NCBI RefSeq assembly: GCF_001039355.2
Contig: NW_019775716.1
Coordinates: 1-38,051 of the forward strand
From: Lingula anatina
Lineage: Eukaryota; Brachiopoda; Lingulata; Lingulida; Lingulidae
Length of the DNA: 38,051 bases
Direction of reading: 5' to 3'
In this document: positions 1-11,375 of the stretch, one piece after another
Layout: every line of letters begins with the position of its first letter
Position numbering within the stretch: the first letter of the stretch is position 1
Notes under the pieces: generated by a model
Databases searched by the model: none
Told to the model about the DNA's origin: nothing
The model's input: the letters and a program-made list of their open reading frames with translations, nothing else
Made by a program: the position numbers and the translations under genes

Positions 1-3000
1 AAATCCATGGGCCTCCTCCGGAGTCACCTCACGTTTGTAGGCTTGTTTCCCAATCAGGTCCCTTTTGTTCCCAACCAACATCATCACAGCCCTATCAGAG
101 CGGCTATTGTACTGCCTAAATTCCGAGAGGAAGAAATCCAGTTTCTCGAAACTTTCTCTGTTGCATATGTCGTACACGAAGATTACGCCCTGTGCTTCCC
201 GATACACCCTGAAATGAGTACACGTTTTGATTTGTAAGAGCGAAAAGACCCCGTCACACCTTATACAATGAATGCAATCTTTGCCGGTAACAATTCGTAT
301 TCCTTTTGCTTTACCATGGTGTGATCATAAACTGCGAACAGCAAGTCCTCTCATCTTTCCGTTTTTGTTTTGTGTGTGCTGGAGATTATTGAGAGCACGT
401 TTTTCCAGTATCAGTATGCAGAAGGAATGGAAAATTCTATAGAAATGCGTTCCTTTCATTAGTCTTCATCTATTTACTTTTCTAATGTTAATGTTAATTA
501 AAAGAAAAATAGTTAATTGTAAGTTGGTGGAAACATTCGTTGAACTAATTTTACTTAAAGCAACTTTTTCACTTGCAGAGCAGAATTACGTATACGTGAA
601 AGCTCAAACCGGCAGTTTGTCGTACTCTTGCAGCCAAACTACCCTCGGCAGGGAGGTTATGTTTTCACCTCCATTTGTCTGTTTGTTTGCAACCAGCCTC
701 ACTAAAAAAGTTGATTTTTGATTTTGATGAATTTTTCAGGATAGGTCAGAAATGTGGTAACTTAAAGAGAAAACAACTGTTTGTATGCCATTCATATTTC
801 ACATTGTAAACAATTCACAGAAACAATTATAAACTTCATTTTACCACCAAAACAATTATTCTGGAATCTATGCTTGCCACAATTTATTGAAAAAAAAAAA
901 AAAAAAAAACACGGAATAATTTTGAATGTCGGAATGGATTCATTAATTATTGGTAAGTACGGGAAAATCGTTATTTACCACAGGAAAATTATTTTTTTAC
1001 CAAAACCAACAGTTGTTTTACCTTATAATTGATTAGATAATGACGGTGACTCAACAATTAATTTATGGTTAATTATTTGTCAAATATTTGTGTGTCTGTT
1101 AGGAACATACAAAAGGTTGTGGGCGGATTTTGATAAAATTTTCAGGATAGGCCAGAAATGGACTAGATTTTGGTGGTGATAACTTAATTAACTTATTGAT
1201 AAATGGTTTAAAAAAATAAAAATTGGACTTCCTTGACAGAGTTTTGCGCTACTTGAGTGTTTTTCTAGCTTCCTATTTTATTCATATTCATATTATAATC
1301 ATTATCTTTAAATGCAAAAGGAGTGCACGTGTGTACTAAAGGATATGGGAGGAGGGGGGCATTTGCGACCCTCCCCCCCCTCTCCCTTGGCGGTACACCT
1401 GATAGATAATGACTTACATTCTGGACATGGCACAGTAAGTCTCCTGGCCCGCCGTGTCCCATATCTGAACACTCACTTGGCTCTCTTCACACTCGTTCCC
1501 GGTGTCCACAGTGACGTTCTTAGATACAAAGTCCGTGCCAACTGTCGCTGTGGACCCCACTAGGAACTTCCCTCCAGTGTACACCGTCATCAAGTTGGTC
1601 TTGCCTACCCCTGCAGTACCTAATAATACCACTGGATGGAAGAGAGAGAGAAAACAGCATTACGATATTGTTCAAACAAACACAGGCATATCTCACCTAC
1701 AGCAATAGTCAGTGCGTTCAGTGTTCCTCTAAACGCTACCGGTATATATACTAACCCCCAATACTCCGACTAGCCCTAACTTGTACTAATTATATATGTG
1801 ACCCCGGACTACAGTTCCTAGCGGAAGCATTCCTTTCACACCGGGCACGGTCTTGCCGTAAAAGCATATATATATACTCCCCTTGCAAAAAAGTGTCACC
1901 CCTAACGCAATGCGTAAAGTAACACAGAGTTCATGTCATGTACCAATGTTTTTTTCAACTTTTAAGAGAATATTTTTTAACAAAAAATTCTGATTGTACA
2001 ACCAATGAATAAGCTAACCATGTTAAAAAATCAAAGCCATTCTTTAGTATTTTGTGTAGTATCCTCTGTATAGGAGGACGCACCTGCCGCCTTTGTGCGT
2101 AGAGCAAAACATTTCTGTATCGTTTGCACAGTGATGGGGTTCCACATACGGTGCAAATATAATATGAGATCATTTTAATATCCCTCACCTATCAATTTAT
2201 AAGGATATCCTACAAATTCTTTAAGAGGTTCTGATCTAGAGATTGAGCTGGTCATGGGGGGGGGGGGGGGGGGGGAGGGTCTGGATCTGGTTCGCATATA
2301 ATCAGCATACTGTTGCAATGTACGTAAATGAGGTAAGGCCTGGGTTTTTTTTTCTGGCTAGGGGAGTACAGAATAATGGAATACCAGTGCTGTTATTGCT
2401 ATGAGGGATTATCACCCTGCAAATGTGTTGGACAGAATTTACACGTGAAACTGCAAAAGTCAGCGATTCAGAGAAATCAATGCACTTACAAGTAATTTTA
2501 ATTCATTAAAATACTGTTTAAATTTGCCGCATACAACTTTAACCACTCGTGCATTGTTCAACGACTTTCTTTCCCTTCTGTACTTATAAAATTTTTAATA
2601 GCCACTGCTTACACGTACATATTTACAAGTCATATCATATGTGTCACTTGTTTTATGATTAATGTCACCGTAAAATTTAGAAAACAAACAGATTTCTACG
2701 TGTAGCTATAGGAAATATTACATTTATTAAGAAGTATCTCGTGATCAACACAGACTTTCTTATCACTCATCCTATCCATGCCACAGAAATGAGTCGGCAG
2801 TGGGATAAAATGGAGGACTTTCCCTCAAAATTTCTTCATCTTCTTCCAAAGTTCACTGTCTGAACTTGGACGATTACACAATTTATTCATCCAAAGTCCT
2901 AACGACTAATAAGGCCCACAAAATCATCTTTTATTTTTTTTTCACGCGCTTGCGTTTTAACCTATAGGGTATCAAAATTCAGGTTCACAGCATAAAAGAG

Positions 3001-4210
3001 TAATTAAAGCATCTTGCCTCATATCATTGTTCACTATCTAATCAATTAATCTATACATCAAATTCATCTGTAATAGTTGCGTATTTTGTCCTACATTTTC
3101 CCAATGAGATAAGAAATATATCACATAAAGCTAGGGTTGTTACAATGGTGAGTGTGTGAAAGTGATTTCAATAGCTAACGTATTGTAATTTGGGTCAACT
3201 CGATGAGATTACTGGTATATACATCCTGTTCGCCACGCACTGGCTACTGTGAGTTATATGAGTGGGATGATATCTGTGATAACGACTTACTTATGTGTTT
3301 TAATCGATATATCATTCTCTTCTCCCCCACGACTACTATCTTCTTCCCCGCAAAAAAACACATAAAGCTATGCAGCTCCGAGTTACGTAAAGCAAGGGAG
3401 GGCTTCTGTGCGTGCGCGCGCGCGCGTATGTATGTGGTTTTGGTGTCCGAATAAAGTAAAACTTGGTTAACATTTAAAAAGTCCTTAAATTATTCGTTTC
3501 AATTTCCCTTACATAAATCGTCGAAAAATCTGTCCCCTGCTTTTATCTACATCCACCTGTAGGCCGGGAGAAATGACCAAAGTCTCTTTTAAATGCTTTG
3601 ATCCCTCCAACAAAAAAGGTAATTATGAACTCAGTGTGAACTACCAGAGAGGGTCATGAAAAACATGTTCATATAGACTGACATGTCTGGGTCGCAAACA
3701 ATTGACTCACATACCGTGATACACGATCACAATATCAGGTTGCAGTATTTATATCCCACACAAATTCCTAAGTACATTTACTCTAACAACACATGTACTC
3801 ACTCCGCTCGTGAAAAAAAAAACACCACCAGTTAAATACCTACATTTATACCGGTTTTTGTTCGGTTTGGGCACTAATTTTGTGGAGATTGTCGTTTGCT
3901 CAGTTTCATCTAGTTTTCTTATAATGAAGTCCTGGTCACAGTCGCCTTCTTCAAGTCCCTTTCTGAACACGTCGTAGGCCGTGTCATCCTTCGTGTCCAA
4001 GACATCTAATAACTTTTTCACCCTTTTTGATCGAGTTCGCTTTTCGTTGATACTTTCATATTCAGTTTTGGCGATTTTCCTCTCCTGATAGAGTAATTCT
4101 AGCACTTCGTCGATGTGCAAGTTCTTGATCAAAAATGTCCTGTTTTTAAGTAAAACGTCCGTTTTCATTTTTGCAGCCGGGCCAGTGTTTCTCTTTCCCC
4201 TGGCCGCCAT
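1..4210 (-). CDS. CARD-Rab GTPase fusion protein, copy A (3' part outside the window)
   Basis: Three exons on the minus strand can be read: 4210-3844 (ATG at 4210, good Kozak context), 1631-1418 and 208-1, giving 263 residues before the edge. Exon joins have GT-AG ends and the same codon phases as the plus-strand paralogue. Exon 1 encodes a basic leader and a CARD-like helical domain (about residues 19-103). Exon 2 opens in the Rab domain with the P-loop GTAGVGKT, then switch I TVGTDF and the switch II motif WDTAGQE. Exon 3 has NKRD, the guanine-specificity motif. By comparison with the paralogue, exon 3 should end about 4 bases outside the window and two further exons (ETSA motif, C-terminus) should follow. 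CARDs mediate homotypic assembly in apoptosis and innate immunity; Rab GTPases control vesicle identity. The combined role is not known to me. Domain calls are strong; expression and function are inference. Confidence 0.85.
209..1417. other. Intron 2 of CARD-Rab copy A, with interspersed-repeat pieces
   Basis: No coding sequence is supported. Two related fragments of an interspersed repeat lie in direct orientation, about 655-765 and 1085-1165; both contain the phrase ttcaggataggYcagaaatg. There is a poly(A) run near 890-909 and a C-rich tract just before the exon at 1418. Open frames in this stretch have no recognisable protein content. Confidence 0.5.
1632..3843. other. Intron 1 of CARD-Rab copy A
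   Basis: Non-coding. It contains a poly(G) run of about 22 bases (near 2257-2275) and a short alternating CG/TG tract (3411-3430) that could adopt Z-DNA. I see no gene, RNA or organised repeat beyond these. Confidence 0.5.
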
Positions 4211-4433
4211 CTTTCAGTGTGCTATTTTATCAGCTCACTTACTGAATGGGAATTATCTGTAGATCCAAGCGGGAATTCCGCATTCTATTTATAGCACTGT
4301 TACCATGAAATACGCAGAGTTTAACCACTAATGTCAATACACAGGGTTTTTCCACTGCCTTTATTATCTTCCTTTCAAGAATATCCACCATTTATTCGTG
4401 CACAATTAAAGTGTGGAACATTTCGTATTAAAC
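4211..4433. promoter_or_regulatory. Bidirectional promoter between the two CARD-Rab genes
   Basis: Only 223 bp separate the two start codons, so both promoters must lie here or overlap the genes, unless an upstream non-coding exon is missed. On the minus strand a TATA box, TATAAATA, lies at 4286-4293, 76 bp before the start of copy A. Just downstream of it is GGGAATTCCG (4271-4280), one base off a palindromic kappaB site, and a weaker GGGAATTATC is at 4248-4257. No clear TATA box is visible for the plus-strand gene; an AT-rich stretch at 4403-4409 is the nearest candidate. Confidence 0.6.
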
Positions 4434-7400
4434 ATGGCTTCTGCTCGTAATACATCAAAGAAAACGACGACGAATACCGCTATTCATAACTTAAGGAGAA
4501 ACCGGACTTTTTTGATCCAACATTTAAACATCGAGCATGTGGTGGAGCTGCTTTTACAAGAGAGTAAAATAGGCCGCCAGGAATACGATGAGGTTTGCGA
4601 CAGAAGCCTAACAGGCAAGCAAAAGGTGAAAGCACTTCTCGACGTTCTTGATAGGAAGGATGATTCTGCCTACGAGGTGTTTAGGAGGGGTATTGTCGAT
4701 GGGGAGTGTGACCAAAATTTCATAGTTCAGAAACTAGATGAGACAGAAGAAACAGTTGTTACCACGAAATATGTGGGAAGACCAAAAGGAAACGATTATA
4801 AAGGTGAGTGTCTCATATGAGTGGCCTAGATGTACCACATTGTATTAATATGTACAAGGTAGATAACGGGCAAGTTGTTTTGTGCAATATGTTTTTACAA
4901 TGTGCAGAGTAAAGTAAAGGCGGGGTGTGGATAGTGTGAGGGTTATTGAGCAGGGAGGGGGATTAGGTAGAGTGTAGGAAAAAATAGAAAGCTTAAAAAA
5001 ACCTTGGTACTGCTTAAATGCGTACTGTCGTCACCTCCCTCTTCGTGCAAACCATACGCATGCTAGCCATACGCGCACTCTTTGTTGTATTGTTTGATTT
5101 TTTTCTATGTAATGTTATCAGGTCAACGTTCTACTATTACTGGTACCGTGTCAAGAAACTGAGAGCCTGCCCTCCATAAGATTTATAGGTTGGGATTAAG
5201 CATCACATTCAGGGTGGGGTGGGGGATGTTAATAAAATCATATTCTTTTGTCATAGTTATTATTTTCTATTAAAGAAAATTGAATATACTTCCCAAAAGT
5301 CCAATTGAATATAACTTATTTTGAATTTAAGTGCAGTGACCTACATTTTAATGTTTGGAGGTTTTCTCTGGTGTCATGACAGTTATCCCAATTATCTAAA
5401 CGCCAATAGATAAAGCTGGATGAAAGCACAACCAAAAAATGTCACAAAATTCTGTTCAACGTAACTTTTTTTCTGATTTTATCGGCTTTCACGTGAAATT
5501 ACTCCATATAACAATTGACGGTCTACTTCCAAAGACAAAAACTTATACGAACATACAACATACAAGCCACGGTGCCCATCTATAGTCCATACTCCCTTTT
5601 TTTTTTTACATTTTTCATATTCTGTGATGCAGTTTTGAGATCATAAATATACATACATGTCAACCCGAATGCTTGATCCCCTTATTCAACATGTCAATTT
5701 GTACAAATTATTAATTCTTTCTTTCTTGTTGAAAATAATTCATATAACTTAATTGCATTTGGCATGATATATGCTTTTCTTGGAATAGATAAATCTCTAC
5801 TTTCTTCAAAGAAAGAGCTATTAAACATATAATGAAATTCATCGACTTTTTCTGTTTTACACAAGTTACAATCTCGAATTCAGAGGTATTTTTGTCCATA
5901 CATATATCTTAACAAGAAGCGTCATTTTCATAGCGATTAGTTGGTTAGTACGGAGATATACCGGTACTTAGAACTGATAAACAAATGTCAACAATATTGA
6001 AAGCTGGTGTAATAACGGTGATAAACGGTGACAGGTAGGTCAACAGACGATGCAATGATAGATTTTTACCTGACCTCTTTTTCTGTTATCGGCCCAATAA
6101 CCAGAATGACTTCATGAAACGTCACGAATACATTTTTGATTATCATAAACACATGTATACCTCACAAACGTGAATCTACACCCGGTGTGGAGTGACTCAA
6201 ACTCAGACTGTTATCCAAGGCCTAAAATTATATTCTGCTTCGCGGGAATAAATGATAATTTTGATTTTAAATAAGGCAAAGTACTCGTTTTGATTTTATG
6301 CTGATGTAAAATGATTTGCTGAGGATAAAGACGAGGAAGAAGTATGGTTTCATGTAAGAAAAACGAAGACGGGTGGGGCACACCGAAATGTTCTTTAACG
6401 AAAAATCTAGCTTTGTTCTCAGTTTTATGTTAAACTGATTAATAACCACCAAATCTTATTTTAAAGATAAAAATATCGACAACAAGCCATTAAGGTGACT
6501 TTAAAGTGCATTAAAATTTTCTCCCGACGCCTGCTAATGACCTCGGTCTGCAACCGTGACACCCGTGCTTCCACTGTTTTTAAATTTTTAAACAAATTAA
6601 AATCAATGTCTTTTTTCTTTCCTTCCAGTAATCCTACTGGGAGAGTCAGGAGTAGGGAAAACTAACCTGCAAATAGTTTACACTGAGGGGCGTTTCCCAG
6701 GCACGACCCAGCCCCTGACCATCGGCACCGAGTTCTCCTTTAAGGACGTGGAGATTGATGACAACAGTTTCGTGCGGGTGCAGATTTGGGACACCGCCGG
6801 ACAGGAGACTTATGCACCCATCTCCAGGGCGTGAGTCATCTTAATGAACTGAAAATGTTATAACAGTGAAGATTCTTTTTTGTTCAACAACAGAATGGTG
6901 CTTAATTAAGTAGACAGATTTTTTTTGCATACGCAACTCTGTTCGTTTATTTATTCAAAAACATTTATTGTAGTCCTTTAATTATTTCAGGATATATCGT
7001 GACTGTGACGGTGTTATATTTGTGTACGACGTCACAAGGCGGGAAAGCCTCGACAAACTGGCGTTCTGGATCCGAGAGTACCGCCAATATAACAAACAAC
7101 ACAACAGAACTGTTATGATGATGGTGGGGAATAAACGCGACTTGCTGGAACGTGAGGGCTACGGGCGGGAGGTGACGCCACACGACGCCCACGTTTTTGC
7201 TGGTAAGCAGGAATTAAATAGTAGAACGTTTCAAGCATACAATAAGCGATAGACCTTTATATAGCAACATGTTAATTTATGTGGAAATGTCAAAAGTTTT
7301 TCTTTAAGTAAGGCCAAAATTGTTGACAAATTACCTTCTAAAAACCGTGTTTGAGTTACCAAATACGCGTTTCGCACTAAGCGGCCGTTCAGATTGAGTT

Positions 7401-8143
7401 CTGTCCACTTAGCTAGTGCGACCTAACTCCGCGGGACCTTCGCTGAATGCAATCAGTTTAAAAGACTAACACGCCTCTTTGTGGTGTTGAGTAGAACACA
7501 AGGAAGCTGGTGATTATACTAATTCTTTGGGAACAAGAGGAGGCGTGTCAGTCTGTTGATCTGATTGCATTCAGCGAGAGTCCCCATGAAGTTATGTCGT
7601 ACAAGCTAGGTCGACCTAACTCATTTTAAACGACCCCTAACACCATACCAAATAACAGCTTCCGAATATTTTTGCTACCGCAGAGAAGCATGGTATTGAC
7701 CACGTGTACCTCCACGAGACCTCGGCGGCCACCAAGCAGAATGTGAATACGGTGTTCCGAATCCTCATCAATGGTAAGTTTTTTATGAAGTATCAAAATA
7801 TAGAGTAAATTTTCCCAAAGAATAATAAAAAATAATAATAAAATAATGCGTCAACACTTGTTATAAGAATATAGCATTCAGGATATTCTTACTGTGTTTC
7901 TCCACATGTCAGTGTTCAGTTAAAAGCGTATAAAGTAACATACATGTACCCATAGAAGTTTGCAGTGTAATTTAGCAAGTTTTATTTATGTAGTAGTATA
8001 TTTTCGTCTTTGTCTTTTCAGAAATATACAATAAGAATCCAAAACCCCTCCGTCGTCTACGGGAGCAAGGCATTACCTTGTCGAAAGGGGACCTTAAAAA
8101 GAAAAAGTCTAAATGCCCGTGTTTACGAGGAGAAAATGACTAG
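4434..8143 (+). CDS. CARD-Rab GTPase fusion protein, copy B (complete, 5 exons, 331 aa)
   Basis: Exons are 4434-4803, 6629-6830, 6991-7202, 7684-7773 and 8022-8143 (TAG); the 996 coding bases are exactly in frame. The ATG at 4434 (context aaacATGG) is chosen; an in-frame GTG at 4413 is not a credible eukaryotic start. Residues about 20-103 form a CARD. From residue 124 a Rab-like G domain follows with almost no linker: P-loop GESGVGKT (128-135), TIGTEF (154-159), WDTAGQE (177-183), NKRD (238-241) and ETSA (273-276), so all five G motifs are present. The catalytic-type glutamine of DTAGQ is intact, so it could hydrolyse GTP. The C-terminus is a basic KKKKSK run followed by CPC, but six residues follow, so this is not a normal terminal Rab prenylation motif. 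An AATAAA at 8528-8533 may end the transcript. It is divergent from copy A. Confidence 0.9.
4804..6628. other. Intron 1 of CARD-Rab copy B
   Basis: AT-rich intron bounded by GTGAGT at 4804 and a pyrimidine tract plus CAG at 6628. It separates the CARD exon cleanly from the G-domain exons, so the fusion boundary coincides with an intron. Open frames inside it are short and show no recognisable domain. Confidence 0.6.
7441..7576. repeat. Hairpin (MITE-like) element in intron 3 of CARD-Rab copy B
   Basis: A perfect 16-bp inverted repeat, cgctgaatgcaatcag at 7441-7456 and its reverse complement at 7561-7576, continues inwards with imperfect pairing around an acacgcctc core. The whole 136-bp segment could fold as a long hairpin. 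Flanks at about 7415-7440 and 7600-7625 share a gcgacctaact / gtcgacctaact phrase in direct orientation. It resembles a short non-autonomous inverted-repeat element; no family is recognised. Confidence 0.55.
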
Positions 8144-8527
8144 TGCAGGAGCTTTGGTGAAATTTTAATTTACGATTTAAAAAGCATATTTTAAATTTGA
8201 AGAGCCCCGAGCTTAAGGTCGTTGTGGGATATCCTGGCTTATATTAGCGGATAAATTCCGCACGACAACGCCTGATGAAGAAAGTAAGGATATGATAGGC
8301 CTATCTTCCAAGCAGATGGCGCCAACTTGAGCACCAACTGACTGGTGATGGGTAACTTTTTTCTGTGTATATGGCGATAAAGAATTCAACATAGCTCGGC
8401 TATGGGCTCTGAAACTGAGGGTTTCTTTGAACTACATTGTACGTGTATATGACTTAATTACCTAAGGACTGGTGACTGTTTGTATGCATGGTGACACGGC
8501 TGCGGCCTATAGAACAGACCAAGATGG

Positions 8528-8533
8528 AATAAA
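8528..8533 (+). terminator. Candidate polyadenylation signal of CARD-Rab copy B
   Basis: AATAAA lies 385 bp after the stop codon, in an AT-rich 3' region with no competing gene. The assignment is by position only. Confidence 0.4.
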
Positions 8534-8969
8534 CCAGAGCATCAACGAATTGACTTTTCATGGTTTTTCTTTACTGAGATTATTGCAGTGCTCTTTTTCA
8601 TAAAATCCGTACTTGTCACATTTTGAAATTACTATTTTTTGCCATATCACTGTGGATATCTGACGAATATTGTACTCTTACTTACATTTTTTCAGCTCTT
8701 TTGAAATTTGATAATAAAAGAGAGTAGTTTTATCTTGAACTAACATTTTTTTTGCATTAAATCCAGTATTATATAATAAATATTTTGGAAATTATGAATA
8801 TTTGGAGATTATGAATATTTGAATACCTTTAAAATGTACACAAACGCCACGGTACTTTCTCCTATTTTTACATTTTAATGTCTTAAAACGACATAAACTT
8901 GGGTCATTTCGCCAGATGTTAGAATAGATTCAAAATATAACAAGAATGTATCACATATGTACTTTGTCT

Positions 8970-9578
8970 TTACATTCCTCGCGCTTGTTCAAAAGCAGCA
9001 TTGTGCGCTTCCCAACACCATCCACGACATTTGTCTGATGAACACGCTCAAGTCGGTTGTCACAGCCAAGGAAACTGTTTTGCGCCTGTGAACTCTCACT
9101 TCCAACCTGATGCAACAATGTAAAACTTAAATATTGTATAAGTAAATAATACTTTAAAGATCCATGTTCCATAATTCGAAATGCAACCTCTTTTCGTTGC
9201 CTGCTCCTCCTTACATCCTAATTTTAATGAACATGAACCGGTTCGTTTGATGACAGGTATTATTTTGGGTAATGGAAAGTCTCATTCTACATACAAGTTT
9301 GCTATTAATGATTTTCCGCCAGTATATACGCTAGTTTACTAGAGTGGGTCAATGACTACTAAACATGGTGTGCACAAGGATGCTCTCTGTTCGCAACACT
9401 TACCTTAGCACAGGTTTCTTTACAGCTGCAGTAGGCCTATCACCTCTTGTGATCACCCCACCCTTACATTGTGTGGAATCCAGAGGCTTCACATCTTTGC
9501 ACATCTCCGGCATACATACTATACCCACGCAAGAAACACTAAGGCCAGGAGAAGAGTAACGACAGTCAAAAACTTCAT
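8970..9578 (-). pseudogene. Degraded single-IGFBP-domain (SIBD-like) secreted protein gene
   Basis: On the minus strand an ATG at 9578 begins a signal-peptide-like run (MKFLTVVTLLLALVFLAWV) that hits a stop at once. In the next frame follows CMPEMCKDVKPLDSTQCKGG, and in the third frame YCSCKETCAK, which ends at a good donor (exon end 9404). An acceptor at 9108-9107 opens a second piece beginning VGSESSQ and containing GCDNRLERVHQTNVVDGVG. The order signal peptide, CxxxxC...PL...CxGGV, CxCxxxCAK, VGxE..., CDxxL matches the N-terminal IGFBP-type domain of small secreted SIBD proteins. Three frames are needed, and cysteines normally expected in the second piece (the LxC and GxC positions) are missing. 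I therefore read it as a pseudogene. The frames and residues are seen; family membership is inference from the cysteine pattern. Confidence 0.45.
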
Positions 9579-9978
9579 GATGGACGATGGAATGATGAGT
9601 GATATGGGACCTGCCTTGATAAGCATTATACTTAAGGAGTCGTGTCACTTAAATTAGAGTGCTTCCGTTTATATCTTGGTTTATAAGGTTTCTATCTTCC
9701 ATTAGGAACAGTGTTTTTGTCTCGCTTACAAAAGGAATGTATATTAAATATACATACGATTTACATTGCAGCTCCATACAAAAGCATAAAACATTGGCAA
9801 TATGTTATATGTTGAGTATACATTTACTGGAATGACAAAAACCGACAACAAAAGAGAGCTGACATAATAACGAATGCTATAGCCTACCCAGCTTACAAAG
9901 GGGTTTTAATAACGTTACCACAGGGTTATTATCGGTTACACCATCAGCTAACGTGTGTTCCGGTAAAGTATGTCCCAG

Positions 9979-9979
9979 G

Positions 9980-10030
<51 letters not shown>
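9979..10030. repeat. (TA)n microsatellite
   Basis: About 50 bp of uninterrupted TA dinucleotides. The predicted Ile-Tyr open frame across it is a by-product of the repeat. Confidence 0.95.
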
Positions 10031-10031
<1 letters not shown>

Positions 10032-11065
10032 CTTTTTGTATCATATTCCAAATATGTTGTAGTGATTCAATCATGGTAAATTATAGCTGACATAAGGGCG
10101 TCTTTATAAATATTTAAACTGTCACTTAAGCCTAGATTACCCGGTACATATGCCATGGGCGCCGTACGAAGAAATCGTATACGATTTTCCGTATCATTTT
10201 TTGACATCGCAAGGGCCTTTGGGCTACGCCGAGTATTTCTACATTGCATACGGTCGCCGTGCCATCAAGGAGATGCACATCTTCAAGCTCAAAAAAAAAA
10301 AAAAAAAAAAAGAAGAAATTTAAGACTTTTTGCTATTATAACGCTTCCTAAAACCATCAAAGGCGAAATTAGAAAGACAGGTAAATAAAAGCATAAGAAA
10401 TAACATGGGGATAAGCGCGTACATAAGGTGCAAATTTCCTTTTACAGTTACAGCTTGACAAAATCGTAGAGACTGCGGAGGCCTTAAATCCGTACGATTC
10501 CGTGCGATATCGCGCGACCACTGTCTAGCTACATGTACCTCCGCTCAGACGACGTACGGAAAGGGAATTACGTGCAGTATACGTGTGTTAAGCCTCTCTT
10601 TTGGTCCTCAAATCAAATTCGGTCCTTTGGTTCTAAACTGTTTACAAGAAGCTCTGTTCTGGTCCTACACCTGTAAATGTCCATCATGACGTGTACAAAC
10701 GTGTTCCCCAAACGTGTCCTAAGCTGGCTCTCTTTTGGGCCCCAAACTTTTTCTGCGGTATAGTCTTCATTTGCAAACCTGCCAGTTTGACGTTCGGGGG
10801 AAGGGGTTAATAACTTGCAGTTTAGCAACCCAATTAACGTGCATTTGGTTGATTCGCGACATCAAAAGGCTAGTTGGGTGATATTTCACAGCATAAATTG
10901 AAAAAGATAAAATGCAGAGTAACCTTATATCCTTACATTAGTCTGTATCTCGTTTGAACTATTTTTATACCACCTAAATCAATAAGATTGAAGATATCGC
11001 ACTCATGCTTGGAGTATATATTGATTTTCTTTAAAACTAATTCTTTAAATCATTACGCATAAATA
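10031..11065. other. Intergenic stretch with no gene seen
   Basis: Contains a poly(A) run at about 10290-10309. Two segments, about 10163-10190 and 10488-10520, are rich in cgtacga/cgtgcga words and may be the ends of one degraded inverted-repeat element. I cannot define its boundaries. No coding sequence is supported. Confidence 0.4.
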
Positions 11066-11163
11066 AAACCATTATGACACAGTCGATAACAGAAAACCCT
11101 ATTACCTATTTCACCAAGTGCTAGGACGAAAATAAACTTTTTTCGACTGTGTCATAATGGTTT
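11066..11163. repeat. 98-bp element with perfect 21-bp terminal inverted repeats
   Basis: The sequence beginning aaaccattatgacacagtcg at 11066-11086 recurs as its exact reverse complement at 11143-11163, with 56 bp between. No clear target-site duplication is visible. It could be a very short MITE or an insertion scar. Confidence 0.7.
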
Positions 11164-11375
11164 CATGTATCTCCGAGCAGACTAATGTATCTATGGAATG
11201 TAATTAGTGACCATTGAAGGATACCAAAGCGTTCCAGTTTCACGTAGTAATTGTTACTTACTTAGTTCTGAATTAAGAATATAGAAAGAGGAAAGTATGC
11301 TTAAAGAATGTATCAAAACATAAGGGAGATCGGAGAATAAATAGAGAATAAATAGAAATGATCTGCTCGGATAAT

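Noticed and set aside
485-721. Open frame inside intron 2 of CARD-Rab copy A
   Set aside because: It runs through interspersed-repeat sequence that recurs at 1085-1165, and has no recognisable domain.
4413-4433. Upstream GTG start extending CARD-Rab copy B by seven residues
   Set aside because: GTG is not a plausible eukaryotic start here, and the ATG at 4434 has good context.
9877-10074. Open frame with repeated Ile-Tyr
   Set aside because: Produced by the (TA)n microsatellite.
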